Shown: positions 33,529 to 42,212, numbered from the stretch's first letter. The stretch is 64,000 bases of DNA from Mucilaginibacter gilvus (GCF_004054195.1 NZ_SBIW01000012.1:186001-250000); one strand, 5' to 3'. Program-made: numbers and translations. The notes: generated by a model not told the origin, from the letters alone.

Positions 33529-34243
33529 ATGAAAAAGCGCCCTGTATTAATTATTGCTTTAATAGTAACCGCCTATGGCCAGGCGCAGCAGGCAAAAATA
33601 ATACGGCCCAAGCCAGTAACCCTCAAAACCACCGAATTGCAGGTAGGAACGGTGCTGTACCCCCTGCCGCAGATGCTTAAAGCAGCGCAGTTGGATATAG
33701 TAAACCGCGATGCAGCAGTTATTGATGCGGGCGGTAAAAAAGGTATTAAACTGTCTGCAAAGGAAAACGACGGCGTAGCCTGGCTAAAAAATGTAGATTT
33801 TACCAACGGGACTATAGATTTAGATATAAAAGGCAAGGATGTATTACAGCAAAGCTTTGTTGGCATTGCCTACCACGGTACCCATGCGCCCAACACGATG
33901 GACGTGATATACTTTAGGCCGTTTAATTTCAGGGCGACCGACCCGGTGCGGAAGATCCACGCGGTGCAATATGTTTCGCTGCCCAATTACGATTGGGAGG
34001 TTTTACGCGAGAAGCATAACGGGCAATACGAAAAAGGCATTACACCTGCCCCAGCTGCCGATGAGTGGTTCCATGCAAAAATTGTAGTGAACGGAGCGGA
34101 TGTAACGGTATAATGTAAATGGCAACGCCGAGCTAAGCCTCTCGGTTAAAAAGCTAAGCAGCACCACACATGGCAAAATAGGCGTATGGGTAGGCAATAA
34201 TTCCGACGGGGAGTTTGCAAACCTGAAGGTTACGTATAAATAG
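33529..34243 (+). pseudogene. Secreted LamG/DUF1080-like gene, frameshifted near its end
   Basis: The frame from MKKRPVLIIALIVTAYG (signal peptide) encodes a concanavalin-like beta-sandwich (KNVDFTNGTIDLDIKGKDV, then IAYHGTH) up to a TAA at 34111-34113 after DVTV. Removing one A in TAAT at about 34112 restores YVNGNAELSLSVKKL and the normal end (FANLKVTYK) at 34243. So this is one gene of about 238 residues with a one-base insertion, real or from sequencing. The start is 8 bp after the GH5 stop, so both belong to one unit; the domain could bind the polysaccharide that the GH5 enzyme cuts. Confidence 0.75.
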
Positions 34244-34359
34244 ATTTGCAGATTTCAAATGTGCAACCGTGCAGATGAAGCCCCGGGTTATCCCATCACG
34301 TTATAGCAATGACGCTTGGAGGAGGCGCAAAGCCAATCACTTTAAAAAAGTGTTAGGGA

Positions 34360-34430
34360 TAGGAGCGGATACCGGCCCGGAGCGTAATGCCTGCAGGCGT
34401 ATGAGCGGAAAGCCCGGGCCGCAGGCAACA
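34360..34430. repeat. GC-rich structured element, possible dispersed repeat
   Basis: This block is far more GC-rich than the DNA around it. It contains CGGCCCG (34373-34379) that pairs with CGGGCCG (34415-34421), the palindrome GCCTGCAGGC (34389-34398), and two AGCGGA phrases. Blocks with this wording look like dispersed intergenic elements of the group, but a genome-wide search is needed. The rest of 34244-34690 shows no gene; it has a dyad around ACCACCTGTACC and AATGGTACA near 34540-34580. Confidence 0.45.
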
Positions 34431-34693
34431 CCCACAACAATTTCTACCAAAACAGCAACCGGATAATCACCACAAAAAAGCCACTCATCTTTTTGACCGC
34501 ACAGGTTAAAAGTTTCCAAGTAGAGGGTGTGCCAACATGTACCACCTGTACCATTCCGTGCCATTTACAAAATGGTACACCCCCTTGTAACGGCTAACAA
34601 ATACGAGATAAAATTTTATAATTGATTTTCAATGACTTAAAGTCTTGGCACAATAAAAAATATAAAGACTATAGGAATTGTAGGTTTAATATC

Positions 34694-34701
34694 TACTTTT
34701 G
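34694..34701 (+). promoter_or_regulatory. Candidate -7 promoter element of the riboswitch unit
   Basis: TACTTTTG is a perfect TAnnTTTG match, 23 bp before the riboswitch P1 stem. It would start the RNA a few bases ahead of the aptamer. Confidence 0.5.
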
Positions 34702-34724
34702 TGATATAATCGTTCTTTAAAATA

Positions 34725-34836
34725 CTTATCCAGAAAGACAGAGGGAAAGGCCCTATGATGTCTTAGCAACCTGTACCGGCTTTAAGCATGGTGTAAGGTG
34801 CTAATTCCTGCTTCGTGTTTAACGAGGACAGATAAG
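34725..34836 (+). ncRNA. SAM-I riboswitch (S-box)
   Basis: The aptamer is easy to recognise. P1 is CTTATC (34725-34730) paired with GATAAG (34831-34836). The P2 arm has AGAC...GTCT around GAGGGAAAGGCCCTATGA, followed by the conserved AGCAACC. P3 is a GTACC/GGTGTA arm, then the conserved AGGTGCTAATTCCTGC, then a P4 arm and GACAGATAAG. All are hallmarks of the S-adenosylmethionine class I riboswitch. It is followed by a terminator and then, 112 bp later, by a 1-Cys peroxiredoxin gene, not a methionine gene. Confidence 0.93.
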
Positions 34837-34887
34837 CTGATTTAAAAGAATTGACCGCACATAATTGCGGGCTCTTCAGCTTTTTTT
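34834..34887 (+). terminator. Riboswitch expression platform: intrinsic terminator
   Basis: AAGCTGA (34834-34840) pairs with TCAGCTT (34876-34882) around an inner CCGCA/TGCGG hairpin, followed by seven T (34881-34887). Its 5' arm shares three bases with the last strand of P1, so folding of the aptamer and of this stem influence each other. This suits control of transcription by SAM. Confidence 0.75.
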
Positions 34888-34999
34888 GCCACTTCCATTC
34901 CACACTTTCCAACAATATTTTTATTGATTCACATTTGCAATTTTGCATAGCTTTATTGCAGCAAAACGATATTTAAAAATTAAACAAAACTAAAAAATT

Positions 35000-35635
35000 A
35001 TGAGCTTACGAATTGGCGACGACGCCCCAAACTTTAAAGCAAATACATCACTTGGGGAAATTGATTTTTACGAATACCTGAATGATAGCTGGGGCGTGCT
35101 GTTCTCTCACCCGGCAGATTATACGCCGGTTTGCACTACCGAACTTGGCAAAACCGCTTCTTTAAAAGATGAATTTGAAAAACGCAACGTAAAGGTGATC
35201 GCTTTAAGCACCGATAACGTAGAATCGCACAAAGGCTGGATAAAAGATATTAACGAAACCCAGGGCGTGGAAGTTACCTTCCCTATCATTGGCGATGAAA
35301 GCCGCGAAATTTCGCAGGCTTATGATATGATCCACCCTAACGCTTCGCTTGTTACCACTGTGCGTTCGCTGTTTATTATTGGCCCGGATAAAAAGATAAA
35401 ACTCATCATCAGCTACCCGGCATCAACCGGCAGAAATTTCCAGGAAATATTAAGAGTGATAGATTCATTACAATTAACCGCGTACCACAGCGTTGCCACC
35501 CCGGCCGACTGGAAAGACGGCGAACAGGTTGTGGTGTTGCCATCTATCAAAACAGAAGATATACCTGCTAAATTCCATAAAGGGTTTGTAGAGGTAAAAC
35601 CATATTTGCGCTTAACACCGCAGCCTAACAAATAG
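35000..35635 (+). CDS. 1-Cys peroxiredoxin (Prx6 type)
   Basis: A 211-residue cytosolic peroxiredoxin that reduces hydrogen peroxide and organic peroxides. The peroxidatic cysteine is C45 in YTPVCTTELG; it is the only cysteine in the protein, so it is a true 1-Cys enzyme that needs an outside thiol for reduction. The C-terminal dimerisation domain (ATPADWKDGEQVVVLPS, then VKPYLRLTPQPNK) is typical for the Prx6 subfamily and its length is normal. It is preceded by a SAM-I riboswitch and followed after 9 bp by tRNA-Cys, so it may be the centre of a sulfur-linked unit. Confidence 0.95.
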   Translation: MSLRIGDDAPNFKANTSLGEIDFYEYLNDSWGVLFSHPADYTPVCTTELGKTASLKDEFEKRNVKVIALSTDNVESHKGWIKDINETQGVEVTFPIIGDESREISQAYDMIHPNASLVTTVRSLFIIGPDKKIKLIISYPASTGRNFQEILRVIDSLQLTAYHSVATPADWKDGEQVVVLPSIKTEDIPAKFHKGFVEVKPYLRLTPQPNK

Positions 35636-35644
35636 GTATAATAA

Positions 35645-35715
35645 AGTCGTGTGGCCGAGAGGATAGGCATGGGTCTGCAAAACCTTCAACGGTAGTTCGA
35701 ATCTACCCACGACGT
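35645..35715 (+). tRNA. tRNA-Cys (anticodon GCA)
   Basis: Six acceptor pairs GTCGTG/CACGAC, D-stem GCC/GGC, anticodon loop CTGCAAA with anticodon GCA, T-arm GGTAG-TTCGAAT-CTACC and discriminator T, which is the usual identity base for Cys. The first acceptor pair is A-G (35645 with 35714), a mismatch, and the anticodon stem has four rather than five good pairs. CCA is not encoded. Confidence 0.88.
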
Positions 35716-35742
35716 CTCATTTAGGTGATTTTAGTTTTCAGA

Positions 35743-35774
35743 AAGCGGCGAGCTGAGGGGCTTGTCGCTTTTTT
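35743..35774 (+). terminator. Terminator after tRNA-Cys
   Basis: Stem AAGCGGCGAG/CTTGTCGCTT (two G-T pairs) followed by six T. It would end the peroxiredoxin-tRNA-Cys transcript. Confidence 0.8.
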
Positions 35775-36290
35775 GTGTGCCCTGCCGTTGGGTGAAACCG
35801 GCGGCAATGAATAATGGATAGGTAGCCATTTATGAGCGGCATCAGTCAGTTTGGTAAGCCTTTAGCCAAATTTCTGCCATCATATATCATTAATCAAAAC
35901 CTCGTTTTTTCTTGCTGTTTTATGCTTTCTTTTCTTCAAAATTTCTCAAAAAAGTATTTGCTACCGTGCGATTTTACGCCGCCGAAATCAAAATACAATC
36001 TTCAAGGCTAAATTAGTTGTCTCCCCAAAAATGTTAAATCGGCAATTAAGTCACCATTAAATAGCTGTAAATGAGTATAAAAATCAATAAGGAAGGTGAT
36101 TTTTGCGTTATTTTTAAATAGTGTATATTTTACACTAAGATGATTTTTCCTCCTTGAATAAACCTCACTTTTGCGGAGAATTACAAGGCATAAAAATACT
36201 GCCCGAGGATAGAGCAAAAAAGGTCTTGTAGTTTTTTGTATTTGAAAAGGCAAATACAATTGATACATACAACCTTAAAATAACATTACA
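35775..36290. other. AT-rich intergenic region, no gene seen
   Basis: About 515 bp with no convincing coding frame. A dyad GTGTA-TATTT-TACAC lies near 36121-36135. A weak minus-strand frame from 36268 to 36008 lacks any family feature and was left out. Confidence 0.4.
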
Positions 36291-36884
36291 ATGAAAATTA
36301 AAAATCTATTCTTGATCGCAACGGTTATCCTTGCATTAGTATCATTTAAATCAACCTACGCCAATACAACAAAAGACGATGCTTTTACCATCCTACAGGA
36401 TGTAGGCGCTATTAGCAGTATAGAGGTGCATGGTAACGTGCAGCTTTTTATTACAGACGCGCCAGCCGATGTAATAAAAGTATACAACAAGTATTACGCG
36501 GAGAGTGCCCTTATCCAAAATAAAGACGGCGTGTTACGGATCTCTTCTTACGGAAACGAAAAATTGGTAATATGGGTGAAAGCAAATGACCTGCGTTCGG
36601 TATCGCTGTTTGATAACGCGCAGATCAATTCATTTGGCACCTTGTCAAAAATTGAGTTCAGCGTAGATCTGCACAATAATGCCCAGGCAAATTTGAACTT
36701 AAATGCTTTTAAACTAACCCTGCATGTAAGTAACAATGCCAAGGCCGATATTAACGGTTCTGCCGAAGAATTTAACCTTAACCGGGAAGTTGAGCAAAAC
36801 GTTACACGCAATAACCTTGCGGTGATACATCTTTACGAAAACAAAAATATTGCCGTAGCCGGTAAGCAGATAACGGCGTTATAA
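36291..36884 (+). CDS. Secreted GIN-domain (DUF2807-like) protein
   Basis: A 197-residue exported protein with signal peptide (MKIKNLFLIATVILALVSF). The mature part carries a head-GIN beta-helix of the DUF2807 type: VQLFITDAPADVIKVY, then repeated short strands with N-A pairs (LFDNAQINSFGTL, LHNNAQANLNL, VSNNAKADINGS). Such domains are common in Bacteroidota; their role is unknown, perhaps in surface adhesion. It is a single gene with its own terminator. Confidence 0.8.
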   Translation: MKIKNLFLIATVILALVSFKSTYANTTKDDAFTILQDVGAISSIEVHGNVQLFITDAPADVIKVYNKYYAESALIQNKDGVLRISSYGNEKLVIWVKANDLRSVSLFDNAQINSFGTLSKIEFSVDLHNNAQANLNLNAFKLTLHVSNNAKADINGSAEEFNLNREVEQNVTRNNLAVIHLYENKNIAVAGKQITAL

Positions 36885-36910
36885 TAAGTATACAACAAAC
36901 GAGTTTTTTA

Positions 36911-36939
36911 AAGCCGGCTGCCTACAGTCGGCTTTTTTT
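36911..36939 (+). terminator. Terminator after the GIN-domain gene
   Basis: Stem AAGCCGGCTG/CAGTCGGCTT, loop CCTA, then seven T. Confidence 0.88.
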
Positions 36940-37035
36940 GTCTGCTCGATTTTGTGGGATGCCATAGGGCAATTAAATAAAAAATTAAGAGGGTATATTT
37001 GAATAACCCGGTTAATGCAGCAACTTTGTATTGCA

Positions 37036-37518
37036 ATGGAAATAATAAAAGCCACCCCCGAGCACTACGACGCCATTTGGGAAATATTCTCTGCCGTAGT
37101 AAAGCCCGGCAATACCTATGCCTTTGCGCCCGATAGTACCAGAAACGACATGATGAATTGCTGGCTGGGCAACGGCATGGAAACCTTTGTAGCCATGGAT
37201 AACAACGAGGTGGCAGGAACCTATTTTTTGAAACCGAACCAGGTTGGGTTGGGTAACCACATAAGCAACTGCGGTTACATGGTGCATCCCGGCTTTAGGG
37301 GAAAAGGTGTTGGCAGTTTGTTATGCCGGCACTCTATAAAAATGGCAACGGCAATGGGCTACAAAGGCATCCAGTTTAATTTTGTGGTATCGAGCAATGC
37401 AACCGCAGTTAAACTTTGGCAAAAGCATGGCTTCTCTGTCATCGGTACAACGCCAAATGGTTTCAGGCATCAGCAACTGGGTTTGGTAGATACTTATATC
37501 ATGTACCGCGCATTATAA
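37036..37518 (+). CDS. GNAT family N-acetyltransferase
   Basis: A 160-residue acetyl-CoA-dependent transferase. The start at 37036 (MEIIKATPEHYDAIW) is the usual GNAT N-terminus; an in-frame ATG at 37015 adds seven residues. The acetyl-CoA loop is seen in VHPGFRGKGVGSLL (Q/R-x-x-G-x-G/A type). A -7 motif TATATTTG lies at 36994-37001. The acceptor molecule is unknown. The gene is convergent with the methyltransferase at 37531. Confidence 0.9.
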   Translation: MEIIKATPEHYDAIWEIFSAVVKPGNTYAFAPDSTRNDMMNCWLGNGMETFVAMDNNEVAGTYFLKPNQVGLGNHISNCGYMVHPGFRGKGVGSLLCRHSIKMATAMGYKGIQFNFVVSSNATAVKLWQKHGFSVIGTTPNGFRHQQLGLVDTYIMYRAL

Positions 37519-37530
37519 AAGCGCCGCACC

Positions 37531-38142
37531 TTATCTCTTCCGCACGCACCAGGTGGTCATGCATCGTAAATTTTGCACGTTAGTGGTTTTTATTGGCTCA
37601 AATAATTCGCCGTTTAGTTCGTGGGTGTATTCCATTAATATCTGTTCATTCACCAAAAAACGTTCGCTGCCATCGGGCAGGGCGTAGCGGCTGTTGCCTA
37701 AGGGGGTAACCAGGCTTTCTATGCCAATATCTGATGCCAGCCGGGTAAACATATAGCCGCCGGGTTTTAGCACCCGCCAGGCTGAGCGCAGCATGGCATC
37801 AAAGTGATTGCTATCTTCGGCAAAGTGTAGTACAGCGTTGCAAATTACCAGATCGAAAGCCGTGTCCTTAAACGGCATATTTTCGGCAGTGCAATTCACA
37901 AAGTTTTTTAGCGGATTGGCCGGGGCTAATATTTTTGAGAGGGCCTGCACTTCTGCCACGGCGTTCGGGTTTGGGTCGATGCCATATACGTCGTGTTCGT
38001 TTTGGAGGAAATAAACAATATTGCGGCCGCTGCCGCAGCCAATATCCAGCACTTTTTTACAGCCGTTGAAACGCCCTTTCAACAACTGGTCGAACAGGTA
38101 GATATCAATATTACCGTAAAGCTGCTGCGGGTTGTTTTCCAT
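37531..38142 (-). CDS. Class I SAM-dependent methyltransferase
   Basis: A methyltransferase of about 203 residues of the UbiE/Methyltransf_11 type. SAM-binding motif I is VLDIGCGSGRN, motif II has the acidic residue in GIDPNPNA, and motif IV reads FDLVICNAVLHF. The start at 38142 (MENNPQQLYGN) is preferred over one at 38196 that would add a hydrophobic leader. Substrate unknown. It ends 12 bp from the convergent GNAT gene. Confidence 0.88.
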   Translation of the reverse strand: MENNPQQLYGNIDIYLFDQLLKGRFNGCKKVLDIGCGSGRNIVYFLQNEHDVYGIDPNPNAVAEVQALSKILAPANPLKNFVNCTAENMPFKDTAFDLVICNAVLHFAEDSNHFDAMLRSAWRVLKPGGYMFTRLASDIGIESLVTPLGNSRYALPDGSERFLVNEQILMEYTHELNGELFEPIKTTNVQNLRCMTTWCVRKR

Positions 38143-38290
38143 AAGGTAAAAGTAGGATAAATATAATAATAGCGGAGCGCCCAACTTAAGTAACAATTGT
38201 GTTTAAAATACACATTGACGTATATTTACGGGATAATATGTATATACTTGTTTCTCGTACCAGGTATTTAAACCATTATTTATTATCCCA

Positions 38291-40465
38291 TTGTCAACAG
38301 GAAAACTCACCTTACTGCTGCTTTGTTTTTGCCTGCCCGGCTTAACAGCTATCGCCCAAAAAAAGAACGCCGCCTATCAGTATCACATTAAACGGGCTGC
38401 GGCTCCAATTAAAATAGACGGAATTGTTGATGAGGCTGATTGGCAACGTGCCGATTCTGCCGCCAACTTCTTTTTAGTTTTACCCATGGATACCAGCTTC
38501 GCTAAAGTGAAAACTACGGTAAAAATGACTTACGATAACGATAACCTCTACGTAGTGGCCATTTGCTATGGCGGCCTGCCGGGCCAAAACATGGTGGAAT
38601 CGCTAAAGCGCGACTTTAACTTTGGGAAGAACGATAACTTTTTGCTTTTTATGGATCCCTTTGATGCCCGTACCGATGGCTTTAGCTTTGGCGCAAACGC
38701 GGCCGGCGCGCAATGGGACGGTACCATGTACGAGGGCGGCAAGGTAGATCTGAGCTGGGATAACAAATGGTTCTCCGTAGTAAAAAACTATTCCGACAGG
38801 TATGTATGGGAAGCGGCTATCCCGTTCAAAAGCATCCGCTATAAAAAAGGCATCCGCGAGTGGGGAATCAACTTTAGTCGCAACGACCTTAAATCTACCG
38901 AGAAATCGAGCTGGGCGCCGGTGCCAAGGCAGTTCCCTACCGCGTCGCTGGCGTATACCGGCACCTTGGTTTGGGACGAGGAGCCACCCGTTGCCAGCAG
39001 CAACGTATCGGTAATACCTTATGCGCTGGCCGGCCTAACCAAAGATTATCAAACCAAAACACCTACCAACTGGCGTACAGATATTGGCGGCGATGTTAAA
39101 ATAGGGCTCACCTCGGCGCTCAACCTGGATCTCACCGTTAACCCCGATTTTTCGCAGGTGGACGTAGACCAGCAGGTGATCAACCTAAACCGCTACGAAC
39201 TTTTCTTTCCCGAAAAACGGCAATTCTTTTTAGAGAACGGCGACCTGTTCTCTAATTTCGGGTATTCGGATATCCGCCCTTTCTTTTCCCGCAGGATAGG
39301 GCTTAACGCGCCCATTCGTTTTGGCACAAGGCTAACGGGTAAGATAAATAAAGACTGGCGCGTGGGGGTGATGGATGTGCAGACCGGGCAAACTGGCATT
39401 AATAACCTGCCTGGCCAAAACTTTGGGGTAGTTACACTGCAACGGCGGGTGTTCTCCCGCTCCAACATCGGCATTATGTTTATTAACAAAGATGCTACCG
39501 GCAGCGCGCCAAGCCACGGTAATACGGCACCAGGCTATAACCGTAACCTGGGTGTAGAATATAACCTGGCATCCTCCAATAATCTATGGACGGGTAAACT
39601 ACTGGGCTTAAAATCGTTCAGCCCAGGCGTTACCGGGCACGATTATGTGCAGGCTGCGCACCTGCAGTACCTTAGTAAATACTGGACGCTGTATCTGCAA
39701 CAGCAATACGTAGGTAGTAACTACAATGCCGAAGTGGGCTATGTGCCTCGAAGGGGCTACAATAAGCTTAGTCCGCTGTTGCTGCGTAATTTCTTCCCAA
39801 AAAGTGGCTCAGTTTTGATCCATAGCCTGCAACTAACGTCCACCTACTTTTTTGATGAACATTTTAAACGTACCGATAACGAAAGTAACCTGAGCTATAT
39901 TATCACCTTCCGTAACCGCAGCCAATTATGGTTCTCGGGGATTGACACCTATGTAAAGCTGCTTCGCCCATACGATCCTACCAACATTGGCAAAGGCAAC
40001 CTGCCCATAGGTTTCGAGAGCCACTGGAACACGGCCGATGTGCAGTATATCTCCAAGCCGCAAAGCGTATTTACCTATGTTGCAGAAGCTTCATACGGGG
40101 GATATTATGACGACGGCACCAAGCTCACGCTTACCGGCCAGCTGGGCTACCGTTTTCAGCCTTATGTAAATATAGCGGTAAACGCCTCCTATAACGATCT
40201 GCGCTTGCCACAGCCTTATGGCCGCAATAGTTTTTGGCTGATAGGCCCGCGTACCGATGTTACCTTTACCAACAACCTGTATTTTACCACCTTTGTGCAG
40301 TACAACGAGCAGGCACGTAACATGAACATCAACACCCGCCTGCAATGGCGTTACCGCCCTGCATCAGATGTATTTATTGTTTATGGCGACAATTCCATCC
40401 CATCGCCGTTTATGGTTAAAAACAGGCAGCTGACGGTTAAGTGGACCTACTGGTGGAATATATAA
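38291..40465 (+). CDS. DUF5916/CBM9-like outer-membrane protein
   Basis: A 724-residue secreted protein. It begins with TTG at 38291; no in-frame ATG or GTG exists between this codon and the stop at 38234, and TTG gives a good signal peptide (LTLLLLCFCLPGLTAIAQ). Residues about 30-230 form a CBM9/DOMON-like sugar-binding sandwich (APIKIDGIVDEADWQRADSA). The remainder is a DUF5916 region rich in aromatic beta-strands, ending WTYWWNI, which fits an outer-membrane barrel. The role is unknown; it may bind or import glycans. Confidence 0.85.
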   Translation: MSTGKLTLLLLCFCLPGLTAIAQKKNAAYQYHIKRAAAPIKIDGIVDEADWQRADSAANFFLVLPMDTSFAKVKTTVKMTYDNDNLYVVAICYGGLPGQNMVESLKRDFNFGKNDNFLLFMDPFDARTDGFSFGANAAGAQWDGTMYEGGKVDLSWDNKWFSVVKNYSDRYVWEAAIPFKSIRYKKGIREWGINFSRNDLKSTEKSSWAPVPRQFPTASLAYTGTLVWDEEPPVASSNVSVIPYALAGLTKDYQTKTPTNWRTDIGGDVKIGLTSALNLDLTVNPDFSQVDVDQQVINLNRYELFFPEKRQFFLENGDLFSNFGYSDIRPFFSRRIGLNAPIRFGTRLTGKINKDWRVGVMDVQTGQTGINNLPGQNFGVVTLQRRVFSRSNIGIMFINKDATGSAPSHGNTAPGYNRNLGVEYNLASSNNLWTGKLLGLKSFSPGVTGHDYVQAAHLQYLSKYWTLYLQQQYVGSNYNAEVGYVPRRGYNKLSPLLLRNFFPKSGSVLIHSLQLTSTYFFDEHFKRTDNESNLSYIITFRNRSQLWFSGIDTYVKLLRPYDPTNIGKGNLPIGFESHWNTADVQYISKPQSVFTYVAEASYGGYYDDGTKLTLTGQLGYRFQPYVNIAVNASYNDLRLPQPYGRNSFWLIGPRTDVTFTNNLYFTTFVQYNEQARNMNINTRLQWRYRPASDVFIVYGDNSIPSPFMVKNRQLTVKWTYWWNI

Positions 40466-40516
40466 CGTTGTTGGAAAGGGAAAGCGGGGGTAATCAATTA
40501 GGACAAAAAGTTTACA

Positions 40517-40546
40517 AAAGTTAACACAATTCCGCATGTTAACTTT
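40517..40546. other. Perfect inverted repeat AAAGTTAACA / TGTTAACTTT
   Basis: Two perfect 10-bp arms with a 10-base gap in the 193-bp spacer before the gene at 40659. No T-run follows on the plus strand, so it may be an operator or a mRNA hairpin. Confidence 0.45.
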
Positions 40547-40658
40547 ATAAGTCATTAATAATCAATTATTTGTATTTTTACAGGGTTAACATAAAAAGCG
40601 CCATTTTTATGGGTGATTTTTTGTTATACAATAATGTTCGGTAAGATAAAAACTCCAC

Positions 40659-41144
40659 ATGAGCAAAGCCCAAACCATCGATCTGCTAAAATTTATGGAG
40701 CCCTTTAAGCCCGAAACCATCGAACTGGCTTTATGGCTGCGTGATTTCGCCTGGGATAGGTTTCCTGAGACGAATGAGTTGGTTTACGATGCGTATAATG
40801 CAGTAGCGTTTGGCTGGTCGCCTACCGAGAAGTTGGGGCAGGTGTTTTGCAATGTGGCTATATGGCGCACTAACCAAAATGTGATATTCGGGTTTAACTG
40901 GGGCAGCGAACTGCACGACCCGCAAAAAATGCTGATAGGGAATGGTAAACAGTTCCGTTATATCAAAGTAACCGGTAAGGACGATTTCCCGAAGGAATAC
41001 ATATACAAACTCATGGCCGATGCCTATATCAACTCCCTGGCCAAAGTAAAAAACCCAAAAGACATCATCAAAGGTTTTACCATTACCAAATCAGTTTCGC
41101 CGGTAAAAAGGGAGTTGAAACCCAAGGTAACTAAGAGTAAATAA
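40659..41144 (+). CDS. DUF1801-like protein
   Basis: A 161-residue soluble protein that resembles DUF1801/YdhG-type proteins: an N-terminal helix (TIDLLKFMEPFKPETIELALWLRD), then a beta-rich core (VFCNVAIWRTNQNVIFGFNWG) and a basic C-terminus. The match is moderate. A better DUF1801 protein is encoded (in broken form) at 19833. Function unknown. It ends 3 bp before the convergent lipoprotein gene. Confidence 0.65.
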   Translation: MSKAQTIDLLKFMEPFKPETIELALWLRDFAWDRFPETNELVYDAYNAVAFGWSPTEKLGQVFCNVAIWRTNQNVIFGFNWGSELHDPQKMLIGNGKQFRYIKVTGKDDFPKEYIYKLMADAYINSLAKVKNPKDIIKGFTITKSVSPVKRELKPKVTKSK

Positions 41145-41147
41145 ACA

Positions 41148-42113
41148 TCACCCCTTTTTCGCCCCCACTACATTCACAATAATAAAACTCGAATGCGGTA
41201 TGCCCAGGGTGGTGCCGGGTTTTACGTTTAGGTAAGCTTTAAAGTATCCATCTACAATGCCTTTCATGGCCCGGTTAGACGACGCCACAAATTCCTCGTA
41301 CATAAAATTAACCGATCGTAAAAAATGCATACTTCCGTCGGCATCTATCCGCACCGAAAAAGCATACTTAAAATCATCGTAGGCTTTTTTAATGGTGATA
41401 CTGTACTCGGGCAGCATGTAATCCTGGTTCATGCCTTCGCGCTGGTCATCTTCGGCTATGGGGTCTATCTGTTTTATGGTAAGCAGCGGCGTTTTGCTTT
41501 TTAACACGGCCTGGTCGCGGGCAGAGAAGGCTTTAGAGGTATCCTTGCTGGCCAGTGCCGCCTTATTCAGGATAAACAATGTATCTGCACGGCGGGGCCT
41601 CATCAATGTGGCAGCATCGGTATGTAATTTATTTTTAATGTAATCGTCTGCATAGAGGGTCATGTATACCACCGAGCTGTCGCGATTCAGTTTCCGCCCC
41701 TTTACTTTCATCACCTGGAAAATGATACTATCGCGGGTTAATTTACGCAAGCGCATCCACGACCATGCCACGTTAAAGAGCGAATCATGATCAAACAGTA
41801 GCGGCGCGTTCACAAACATTTTGCGTTTGGGGTTATAGATGTTCACCGAATCGTCTGACAGGAAGGAGAGGTGCCATTCCGGCTCCAACTGGTAGCCATC
41901 GTTATTAAACGATACACCATTTTTAAAGGCGCGGCGCACTTCGGTGTAACGAATGCCCTTTACAGGCATAAAGGATGGCTTTACAGATTCATCTGCCTGG
42001 ATACTGGTATATGCTTTATTTTTCTTGCCACCCCCACACGCGCTCAACAGGAACGCTAACGCAAGGACCGTAAGAATACTGAATTTGTTGTTTTTGAGGT
42101 AAGTGTACATCAT
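41148..42113 (-). CDS. Hypothetical lipoprotein
   Basis: About 321 residues with lipobox LLSACGGG after a signal starting at MMYTYLKNNKF (ATG at 42113 or 42110). The gene product is rich in charged residues and has no recognised domain; a segment near the end (FVASSNRAMKGIVDGYFKAYL) could be a helix pair. No function is assigned. It lies between the DUF1801-like gene and tRNA-Gln. Confidence 0.7.
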   Translation of the reverse strand: MMYTYLKNNKFSILTVLALAFLLSACGGGKKNKAYTSIQADESVKPSFMPVKGIRYTEVRRAFKNGVSFNNDGYQLEPEWHLSFLSDDSVNIYNPKRKMFVNAPLLFDHDSLFNVAWSWMRLRKLTRDSIIFQVMKVKGRKLNRDSSVVYMTLYADDYIKNKLHTDAATLMRPRRADTLFILNKAALASKDTSKAFSARDQAVLKSKTPLLTIKQIDPIAEDDQREGMNQDYMLPEYSITIKKAYDDFKYAFSVRIDADGSMHFLRSVNFMYEEFVASSNRAMKGIVDGYFKAYLNVKPGTTLGIPHSSFIIVNVVGAKKG

Positions 42114-42204
42114 ACAATGGCGAAGATAACACAATGGCGGTAAACGTAAAACAGGTAATAGCTATCCTTTTTCAGGTTCAATTTTCGAAGTCTGCAAATT
42201 TTAT

Positions 42205-42212
42205 TACTTTTG
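42205..42212 (+). promoter_or_regulatory. Candidate -7 promoter element of tRNA-Gln
   Basis: TACTTTTG is a perfect TAnnTTTG match, 29 bp before the tRNA; a weak -33 (TTTTC) lies about 19 bp upstream. Confidence 0.5.

Noticed and set aside
34269..34466. Small plus-strand open frame in the GC-rich block
   Set aside because: Its sequence follows the inverted repeats and has no protein-like features.
34763..34948. Minus-strand open frame across the riboswitch
   Set aside because: It lies opposite the SAM-I aptamer and terminator, which explain the conserved bases.
36008..36268. Minus-strand open frame of 86 codons
   Set aside because: AT-rich, no family, no start signal; likely random.
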